NCBI GenBank assembly: GCA_017396555.1
Contig: JAFQLS010000045.1
Coordinates: forward strand, 1-64,000
From: Lachnospiraceae bacterium
GTDB lineage: Bacteria; Bacillota; Clostridia; Lachnospirales; Lachnospiraceae
Length of the DNA: 64,000 nucleotides
Reading direction: 5' to 3'
Shown here: piece by piece, positions 58,503 through 64,000 of the stretch
How the letters are laid out: every line of letters starts with the position of its first letter
Position numbering within the stretch: the first letter of the stretch is position 1
The notes under the pieces: model-generated
Seen by the model: only the letters and a program-made list of their open reading frames with translations
Told to the model about the DNA's origin: nothing
Databases searched by the model: none
Made by a program: the position numbers and the translations under genes

Positions 58503-58586
58503 GGCAAATTTGTTTCGTGTATATATTTTATACTATTTGTATGTATATTGCAAGTCCTTTTTAAAAAATTTTTAACATTAATTTTC

Positions 58587-58616
58587 TTTACATATGAATT
58601 AGCTTTGGTTTATACT
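58587..58616 (+). promoter_or_regulatory. Sigma-A-type promoter of mecA
   Basis: TTTACA (58587-58592), an 18-base spacer and TATACT (58611-58616), about 60 bases before the ATG, in the divergent gap between the kinase fusion gene and mecA. Confidence 0.55.
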
Positions 58617-58675
58617 ATATAATAGTATATATCATAAATTAATTGCCCCAACATAATTGAAAGGAGGAGCAAATT

Positions 58676-59410
58676 ATGAAAATAGAAAAAATTAATGATA
58701 ATCAGATTAAATGCACTTTAAATAAATCAGACTTAGCTTCCAGAGAAATTAAAATAAGTGAGCTTGCATACGGAACCCAAAAAGCCAAAGAGCTTTTTCG
58801 CGATATGATGCAACAGGCCGCTTATGAATTTGGTTTTGAAGCCGAGGACATTCCACTAATGATAGAGGCCATACCTGTATCTCCCGATTGTATTGTTCTA
58901 CTAATTACCAAAGTAGAAGATCCGGAAGAGCTTGATACTCGTTTCTCCAAATTTGCACCGGCACAGGAGGAAGATGAGGATGGCGAGAATTCAGATAATG
59001 ATGTTTTAGAGCTTCTTAATGATATGAATAATTTAATCAACCATGTCAAAGGAATTGCTTCTAACACGGATAATTCTGCCAATACTTCTGCAACATCCGA
59101 AGAACAGAAAAAGGCTAACAAAGAACATTTAGTGAAATGTTTTAAATTTAATTCTCTTAACGAAGCCATCACTGCATGTCATTTGAGTACCGGATTATTT
59201 AAAGGTGAAAGTGCACTCTATAAAGACAACAATGACAAATATTATATATACCTTGATGCCGTTAAGTCTATTGAAAATGCCAAACTGTGTAATATATTTT
59301 CAGAATATTCTTCTATATTAAAGATAACATATTCTGCAAAAAATTATTATGACGAACACTACGAATGTATTATTCCAAATGCTGCCATTGAAAAGCTTAG
59401 CAAAATTTAA
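58676..59410 (+). CDS. mecA: Adaptor protein MecA
   Basis: A 244-residue protein of the MecA family: an N-terminal target-binding domain (MKIEKINDNQIKCTLNKSDL and the helix KAKELFRDMMQQAAYEFGF), an acidic linker (~95-110) and a C-terminal ClpC-binding domain. MecA delivers targets such as ComK and Spx-type factors to the ClpCP protease. GGAGG precedes the ATG. Followed by a good terminator, it is a single-gene unit. Confidence 0.92.
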   Translation: MKIEKINDNQIKCTLNKSDLASREIKISELAYGTQKAKELFRDMMQQAAYEFGFEAEDIPLMIEAIPVSPDCIVLLITKVEDPEELDTRFSKFAPAQEEDEDGENSDNDVLELLNDMNNLINHVKGIASNTDNSANTSATSEEQKKANKEHLVKCFKFNSLNEAITACHLSTGLFKGESALYKDNNDKYYIYLDAVKSIENAKLCNIFSEYSSILKITYSAKNYYDEHYECIIPNAAIEKLSKI

Positions 59411-59416
59411 TACTAT

Positions 59417-59447
59417 GCGGATTTGCTTTTGCAGATCCGCTTTTTTT
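59417..59447 (+). terminator. Terminator of mecA
   Basis: GCGGATTTGC and GCAGATCCGC pair around TTTT, followed by TTTTTTT, seven bases after the stop. Confidence 0.9.
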
Positions 59448-59519
59448 ATTTTAGCAACCAATTCATATTTCATGTGTCATATGTAATGATTAATATGTTT
59501 GGATGTAACAATTTAAAAA

Positions 59520-59549
59520 GAGGTTACAACTCAATCGAGTCATAACCTC
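59520..59549 (-). terminator. Terminator of the DUF1858 gene
   Basis: GAGGTTATGACTC and GAGTTGTAACCTC on the minus strand, then TTTTT. Confidence 0.85.
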
Positions 59550-59566
59550 AAGCTTTTAAAAAATAA

Positions 59567-59776
59567 TTACGCATTCTTCGCTGCAAGAAATGCATTAAGT
59601 GCTTCCTCCAATTTATCAGCATCTATTCCATGAACCATAGCTGCTTCTTCTAAAGTTTCACCCTGTGCTGACGGACAACCTATACAATGCATACCTGCAC
59701 CTAATAATACAGGAATAAGCCCCTCATCTATTCTGATAATATCTGCGATAATCATATCCTTGGTTACTTTTGCCAT
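59567..59776 (-). CDS. DUF1858 domain protein
   Basis: A 69-residue protein matching DUF1858: [36 protein letters not shown] with the CxxC pair, and a C-terminal helix rich in Ala. These small proteins often accompany hybrid-cluster or redox enzymes in anaerobes and may bind a metal. ATG at 59776 has GGAGG 9 bases before; the frame is open a few codons upstream. Monocistronic with its own terminator. Confidence 0.9.
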   Translation of the reverse strand: MAKVTKDMIIADIIRIDEGLIPVLLGAGMHCIGCPSAQGETLEEAAMVHGIDADKLEEALNAFLAAKNA

Positions 59777-59876
59777 TCTAATATTCCTCCAATTCATCAA
59801 AAATAATTTAGTAAATAACTACCTAACATAGTATATATCAACTTATAAAAATTTACAATATCTATCTCTTTAAATA

Positions 59877-59894
59877 TTGTTAAATTTTTCACAT
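59877..59894 (+). promoter_or_regulatory. Candidate Rex operator
   Basis: TTGTTAA, ATTT, TTCACAT at 59877-59894 resembles the Rex site TTGTTAAnnnnTTAACAA with two differences in the second half. It lies 44 bases before the -35 box of the pflB promoter. Rex answers to NADH/NAD+ and controls fermentation genes in many Firmicutes. Confidence 0.4.
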
Positions 59895-59937
59895 TGTATA
59901 AAATTGTATACAGTATTCAAAATTAAACAACTACATA

Positions 59938-59966
59938 TTGACATATTTTTTTTGCTTCTTTATAAT
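59938..59966 (+). promoter_or_regulatory. Consensus promoter of the pfl genes
   Basis: TTGACA (59938-59943), a 17-base spacer and TATAAT (59961-59966), a perfect sigma-A consensus, leaving a 5' leader of about 45 bases before the pflB ATG. Confidence 0.85.
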
Positions 59967-60017
59967 AAATGCATACAGCAACAATTTAATTATCTAAAAC
60001 AGATAGGAGGAACTGCT

Positions 60018-62114
60018 ATGAACGGTGAAAAAGAATGGAATGGTTTTATTGGCGGAAAGTGGCAAAGAGAAGTCAATGTCCGCAATTTTATACAGAAAAA
60101 TTACACTCTTTATGAAGGTGATGAAAGCTTCCTTGTAGGACCAACAGAAGCTACAAATAAATTATGGGCTCAGGTATTAGATCTTTCAAAACAGGAAAGA
60201 GAAGCCGGTGGCGTTCTTGACATGGATACCAAGGTTGTATCTGGTATTACTTCTCACAGTGCCGGATATCTGAATAAAGATTTAGAACAAATTGTAGGTT
60301 TCCAAACAGACAAACCTTTCAAACGTTCCTTACAGCCATATGGTGGAATTAAAATGGCTATGAATGCTTGTAAGATGAATGGATACGAAGTTGATTCTGA
60401 AATTGTTGACATATTTACCAAATACAGAAAAACCCATAATCAGGGTGTCTTCGATGTTTACACCCCTGAAATGAGAGCAGCAAGGCACGCTGCCATTATT
60501 ACAGGTCTTCCAGATGCATACGGTCGAGGTCGTATAATAGGTGACTATAGAAGAGTAGCTCTTTACGGTATTGATAACTTAATAGAAGATAAGAAACATC
60601 AGTTAGCTACATCACTAGTACGAATGACTTCTAAGAATATTCGTCTTCGCGAAGAGTTAACAGAGCAAATCAGAGCTCTTGGAGAATTAAAAGAGCTTGG
60701 TTCAATATATGGTTATGATATTTCCAAACCTGCAAGTACAGCAAAAGAAGCTATTCAGTGGACTTACTTTGGATACCTCGCTGCTGTTAAGGAACAAAAT
60801 GGTGCAGCGATGTCATTTGGACGTACTTCTACCTTCCTTGACATTTATATAGAAAGAGATTTACAGAATGGTCTTATAACAGAAGTTGAAGCGCAGGAAA
60901 TGATTGACCATTTAATTATGAAGTTAAGACTAGTTAAATTTGCCCGTACACCTGAATATAATTCATTATTCTCAGGTGATCCAACATGGGTAACTGAATC
61001 AATCGGTGGTGTTGGTATTGATGGCAGAGCATTGGTAACAAAGACTTCTTTCAGATATTTAAACACACTTGATAACTTAGGAACTGCTCCTGAACCAAAC
61101 TTAACAGTACTCTGGTCTAAGTATCTTCCTATTAACTTCAAGCGTTACTGTGCTAAGATGTCTATTAAATCATCTTCTATACAGTACGAAAATGATGACC
61201 TTATGAGAGTAACCCATGGCGATGATTACGCAATTGCATGTTGTGTATCTTCAATGCGTGTAGGTAAAGAAATGCAGTTCTTTGGCGCAAGAGCTAATCT
61301 TGCAAAATGTTTATTATACTCAATCAATGGCGGTATTGACGAAAGACTCAAAGAACAGATTGGACCAAAATACCAGAAATGCGAAGTGGATGCTGACGGT
61401 TACCTTATGTACGATGATGTTATGGAAAAATTCGAACAAATGACAGAATGGTTAGCCGGACTATATGTAAATACACTTAATGTAATTCACTATATGCATG
61501 ATAAATATTGCTACGAAAAGATTCAGATGGCACTTCACGACAGAGATGTTAAGAGATATTTTGCAACAGGTATTGCCGGTCTTTCCTGCGTAGCTGACTC
61601 ACTTAGTGCCATCAAATATGCAAAAGTTAAGCCAATTAAGGATGAAAATGGCATAGTTGTTGACTTTGAAGTAAATGGTGATTTCCCTAAATACGGAAAC
61701 AATGACGATAGAGTTGATTCCATTGCAAGAGACCTTGTAGATTCATTTATGGATAAGATTAGAAAACATCACACATATAGAGATGGTGTACCAACAATGT
61801 CTATCCTTACTATTACTTCCAATGTTGTATATGGCAAGAAAACAGGTAATACACCTGACGGAAGAAAAATGGGCGAGCCTTTAGCACCTGGTGCTAATCC
61901 AATGCATGGCAGAGATACAAACGGTGCTTTAGCTTCTCTTTCGTCAGTAGCTAAGCTTAACTTTAGAAATGCTCAGGATGGTATCTCTAATACATTTACC
62001 ATTATTCCTGATGCACTTGGTAAAGATGGAAATATGTTTGTTATGGATCTTGCTGATTGCAGCAACGGTGCATGCCAGATTCCAAACTTAAATGATGTAG
62101 AAGATAATGAGTAA
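60018..62114 (+). CDS. pflB: Pyruvate formate-lyase catalytic protein without glycyl-radical domain
   Basis: A 698-residue PFL (formate C-acetyltransferase). The PFL fold is complete to [14 protein letters not shown]; the tandem catalytic Cys are C408/C409 in [10 protein letters not shown], followed by [15 protein letters not shown]. The usual glycyl-radical domain with RVSGYAV is absent: the protein ends after LNDVEDNE. That domain is encoded by the next gene (62175-62420). Together they add up to a normal PFL (~780 residues). PFL converts pyruvate and CoA to acetyl-CoA and formate. The ATG at 60018, 7 bases after GGAGG, is used rather than the earlier open codons. Confidence 0.95.
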   Translation: MNGEKEWNGFIGGKWQREVNVRNFIQKNYTLYEGDESFLVGPTEATNKLWAQVLDLSKQEREAGGVLDMDTKVVSGITSHSAGYLNKDLEQIVGFQTDKPFKRSLQPYGGIKMAMNACKMNGYEVDSEIVDIFTKYRKTHNQGVFDVYTPEMRAARHAAIITGLPDAYGRGRIIGDYRRVALYGIDNLIEDKKHQLATSLVRMTSKNIRLREELTEQIRALGELKELGSIYGYDISKPASTAKEAIQWTYFGYLAAVKEQNGAAMSFGRTSTFLDIYIERDLQNGLITEVEAQEMIDHLIMKLRLVKFARTPEYNSLFSGDPTWVTESIGGVGIDGRALVTKTSFRYLNTLDNLGTAPEPNLTVLWSKYLPINFKRYCAKMSIKSSSIQYENDDLMRVTHGDDYAIACCVSSMRVGKEMQFFGARANLAKCLLYSINGGIDERLKEQIGPKYQKCEVDADGYLMYDDVMEKFEQMTEWLAGLYVNTLNVIHYMHDKYCYEKIQMALHDRDVKRYFATGIAGLSCVADSLSAIKYAKVKPIKDENGIVVDFEVNGDFPKYGNNDDRVDSIARDLVDSFMDKIRKHHTYRDGVPTMSILTITSNVVYGKKTGNTPDGRKMGEPLAPGANPMHGRDTNGALASLSSVAKLNFRNAQDGISNTFTIIPDALGKDGNMFVMDLADCSNGACQIPNLNDVEDNE

Positions 62115-62174
62115 CTGTAAATTATATGAGAAGTACGCGTTCCTATACGCAAAAGCTTCGGAATGGAGGTTTTT

Positions 62175-62420
62175 ATGTCAAACGTAAACGAACAACAGAT
62201 TGATAACTTAGTAGCTATGCTTGATGGATATGCCGAAAAAGGCGGACATCACTTAAATGTAAACGTGTTAACAAGAGAGACATTATTGGATGCACAGGCA
62301 CATCCTGAAAATTATCCTCAGTTAACAGTAAGAGTATCTGGTTATGCTGTAAACTTTATTAAATTAACAAAAGAACAGCAGGATGATGTAATTTCTCGTA
62401 CATTCCATTATGGTATGTAA
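62175..62420 (+). CDS. Separate glycyl-radical protein of pyruvate formate-lyase
   Basis: An 81-residue protein with the C-terminal PFL domain: [20 protein letters not shown] and [18 protein letters not shown], with the radical Gly at 56, then [15 protein letters not shown]. It has its own GGAGG 5 bases before the ATG and lies 60 bases after the pflB stop. It looks like a stable split rather than a repair protein, since the PflB next to it lacks this domain; E. coli GrcA (YfiD) is the closest known parallel. It must be radicalised by the activase encoded next. Confidence 0.9.
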   Translation: MSNVNEQQIDNLVAMLDGYAEKGGHHLNVNVLTRETLLDAQAHPENYPQLTVRVSGYAVNFIKLTKEQQDDVISRTFHYGM

Positions 62421-62426
62421 ATAAAT

Positions 62427-63179
62427 ATGATAGGATATATTCATTCTATAGAAACATTCGGGACCGTTGACGGTCCCGGTGTTCGTTATGTGGTATTTTT
62501 ACAAGGTTGTCCTATGCGTTGCAAATACTGCCACAATCCGGACACATGGTTGCCTGAAAATTATCAAAAGACCTCTACGGTTGACGAAATTTTAAATGAT
62601 TACGAAAGATACATACCGTTTCTTAAAAATGGCGGACTTACAGTTACCGGTGGCGAACCGATGATGCAGCTGGAATTTGTAACGGATTTATTCAAAAAGG
62701 CAAAAGAAAAAAATATACACACCTGCCTTGATACGTCCGGAGTTACATTTAATCCCCATAGTGAAGAAAATGTAACCAAGGTCAATGAATTGTTAAAGTA
62801 TACAGACCTTATAATGCTTGATATTAAGCACATTGACCCTGTAGAACACATAGAATTAACCAAACAAAAAAATGACAATATATTAGTATTTGCAAGACAT
62901 TTGTCTAAAATGAACAAGGATACCTGGATTAGACATGTAGTAGTTCCGGGCATTACCCTTAACGACGAATACTTATATAAGCTTGGCGAATTTATTGGCA
63001 CATTGTCTTCAGTAAAGGCTCTTGATGTTCTTCCTTATCATACAATGGGTGAGGTTAAATACGAAAATCTCGGTATACCTTATCCGCTCAAAGGAATAGA
63101 AGGTGCAACCAAGGAACAGGCAAAACATGCAAGAGAAATTATTATGAAAGGTTTTAGAAATAATAAATCTAATAAATAG
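62427..63179 (+). CDS. pflA: Pyruvate formate-lyase activating enzyme
   Basis: A 250-residue radical-SAM enzyme. GCPMRCKYCHNPDTW holds the CxxxCxxC that binds the 4Fe-4S cluster (C28, C32, C35), and TVTGGEPMMQ is the SAM-binding GGE. It installs the glycyl radical on PFL. The ATG lies 6 bases after the previous stop with little ribosome site, so it is probably translated by coupling. The pflB - radical protein - pflA order supports one functional unit. Confidence 0.97.
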   Translation: MIGYIHSIETFGTVDGPGVRYVVFLQGCPMRCKYCHNPDTWLPENYQKTSTVDEILNDYERYIPFLKNGGLTVTGGEPMMQLEFVTDLFKKAKEKNIHTCLDTSGVTFNPHSEENVTKVNELLKYTDLIMLDIKHIDPVEHIELTKQKNDNILVFARHLSKMNKDTWIRHVVVPGITLNDEYLYKLGEFIGTLSSVKALDVLPYHTMGEVKYENLGIPYPLKGIEGATKEQAKHAREIIMKGFRNNKSNK

Positions 63180-63186
63180 CAAATCA

Positions 63187-63216
63187 GGAGCTTTACAAAA
63201 TATTTTGCAAAGCTCC
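63187..63216. terminator. Bidirectional terminator
   Basis: GGAGCTTTACAAAA and TTTTGCAAAGCTCC pair between the convergent pflA and XRE genes. Confidence 0.8.
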
Positions 63217-63223
63217 TTAATTA

Positions 63224-63538
63224 TTAATATTTATCAATAAACTCTTTTACTTTCTGTAACTGCTCGTAATCCATCTGCGCTATCTTTTCCATAATATATT
63301 GCAGATTAGTATCATCCTCCAGCTTTTCACCAGAACCATTTAAAATCCACTCAATATTATAATGAAATTTAGAATTAATTAACTTGGCAATGGTAAGCGA
63401 AATTACTGTCTTATTTCCACTAAGTAACTTGTATACATAATTACTGCTTATTCCCAGTTTCTCAGCAAAAGCTTTTGGAGTCTGATTCTGTTCACTTAGA
63501 ATCATATGAAGTCTATCCTTTAACAACAAATCACTCAC
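63224..63538 (-). CDS. XRE-type HTH regulator
   Basis: A 104-residue protein with a Cro/CI-type HTH (TPKAFAEKLGISSNYVYKLL) and a short C-terminal helix. The GTG at 63538 is used because GGAGG lies 6 bases before; the ATG six codons earlier is part of that site. The start overlaps the stop of the LuxR-type gene by eight bases, so the two are coupled. Target unknown; it may act on the LuxR-type gene or the pfl region. Confidence 0.75.
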   Translation of the reverse strand: MSDLLLKDRLHMILSEQNQTPKAFAEKLGISSNYVYKLLSGNKTVISLTIAKLINSKFHYNIEWILNGSGEKLEDDTNLQYIMEKIAQMDYEQLQKVKEFIDKY

Positions 63539-64000
63539 ATTTACCCTCCATCTCATTCATCATATTAATGTATACCATAAGCTCTTTTATATTAGATACA
63601 TTAAGTTTCATAAAAATCCTTCTATTATGGGTCTTAACCGTATTAATAGAAATACATAATATCTCTGTTACTTCCTTAGAGGTATGACCTTTACAATATA
63701 AATCAAACACCGACTTTTCAGCTGGAGACAGCTGTTCAATATTACTAATAAAGCTTTTAAATATATCCGTCTTATAAGGTGAAGATTCAGTTGATACCTC
63801 TGAAACACTTTTTATGACATTTTCTGATTTATCTTGTTCACTAAGATATTTAATACTAATAAATATCGCACATATAATACCAGAAATTACTAAAATAATC
63901 AAAGCAAAAATAACATATTTTTTATAGTTACTTCTATAATTACCGACATCTTCTGATGGCATCATTACAGATATAGCATGCATTTGATTGTAATACGGCG
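63531..64000 (-). CDS. LuxR-type HTH protein with membrane helix, N-terminal part cut off
   Basis: The frame is open to the right edge, so the first visible ATG (63983) is probably not the start. The visible part has one hydrophobic segment (about codons 22-43 from that ATG) and a C-terminal LuxR HTH: LSPAEKSVFDLYCKGHTSKE, followed by LCISINTVKTHNRRI. It is likely a one-component membrane regulator whose sensor domain lies beyond the window. It is coupled to the XRE gene. Confidence 0.75.
   Translation of the reverse strand, partial: PYYNQMHAISVMMPSEDVGNYRSNYKKYVIFALIILVISGIICAIFISIKYLSEQDKSENVIKSVSEVSTESSPYKTDIFKSFISNIEQLSPAEKSVFDLYCKGHTSKEVTEILCISINTVKTHNRRIFMKLNVSNIKELMVYINMMNEMEGKCE

Noticed and set aside
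62115-62174. A sequencing error or frameshift that would rejoin pflB with the radical domain
   Set aside because: The gap is 60 bases, pflB ends naturally after the fold, and the second gene has its own well-placed GGAGG, so a single error cannot join them.

Overview
The window looks like chromosomal DNA of a low-GC anaerobic Firmicute of the class Clostridia, most likely Lachnospiraceae. The basis is the AT-rich sequence with strong GGAGG ribosome sites, a tsaC/Sua5-(pseudo)phosphatase-rpiB-dCMP deaminase-ATP synthase order, MecA, YwmB, a pyruvate formate-lyase module, and several small proteins of types I associate with Lachnospiraceae (Rpn-like nuclease, DUF6472-like, DUF1858, DUF4143 ATPase). 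I saw no rRNA, tRNA or CRISPR array.

Layout. 1-8.2 kb is accessory, all on the minus strand: a cut Rpn-type nuclease, unknown membrane proteins, a DnaQ-like exonuclease, a PIN protein, a membrane metallopeptidase, and a block of VirD4/TraG-like ATPase, two unknowns and an XRE regulator that looks like part of a conjugative element. 8.7-24.9 kb is a second, co-directional minus-strand cluster. In transcription order it encodes a coiled-coil protein, a 21-residue Trp-rich peptide, a secreted cysteine peptidase, a small unknown, an N-anchored thioester adhesin, a membrane-anchored subtilase, a SIMPL protein, a PP2C phosphatase, a paralogue of the small unknown, a zinc peptidase, a kinase-NB-ARC-TPR protein, a dedicated RpoD-like sigma factor and a 734-residue unknown. 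This is the best candidate for an undescribed system: surface sensors and proteases, a phospho-switch, a STAND/NLR-like ATPase and its own sigma factor. 25.1-27.6 kb holds a membrane protein plus membrane-anchored ImmA/IrrE peptidase pair and a DUF4143 ATPase.

27.7-43.1 kb is mixed: an M29 aminopeptidase, a large membrane protein with a C39-like tail, a methyltransferase and a glycogen-debranching-type enzyme in a coupled set, a HEPN-like membrane protein, an RHS remnant, YwmB, a secreted papain-like protease on the plus strand, and a two-component system with a likely autoregulatory operator.

43.2-53 kb is the housekeeping block: ATP synthase (transcribed atpZ-like, atpI, B, E, F, H, A, G, D, C; predicted Na+-coupled) preceded by dCMP deaminase, RpiB, a phosphatase-like protein that lacks its nucleophile, and the threonylcarbamoyl-AMP synthase. 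53-58.5 kb carries two cell-wall hydrolase-type proteins and a set with a kinase fused to a ParA-like domain, a second ParA/TadZ-like protein and a CpaB-like membrane protein. 58.7-64 kb has mecA, a DUF1858 protein, a pyruvate formate-lyase split into a 698-residue catalytic protein and a separate 81-residue glycyl-radical protein, the PFL activase, and two regulators, the last cut by the window edge.
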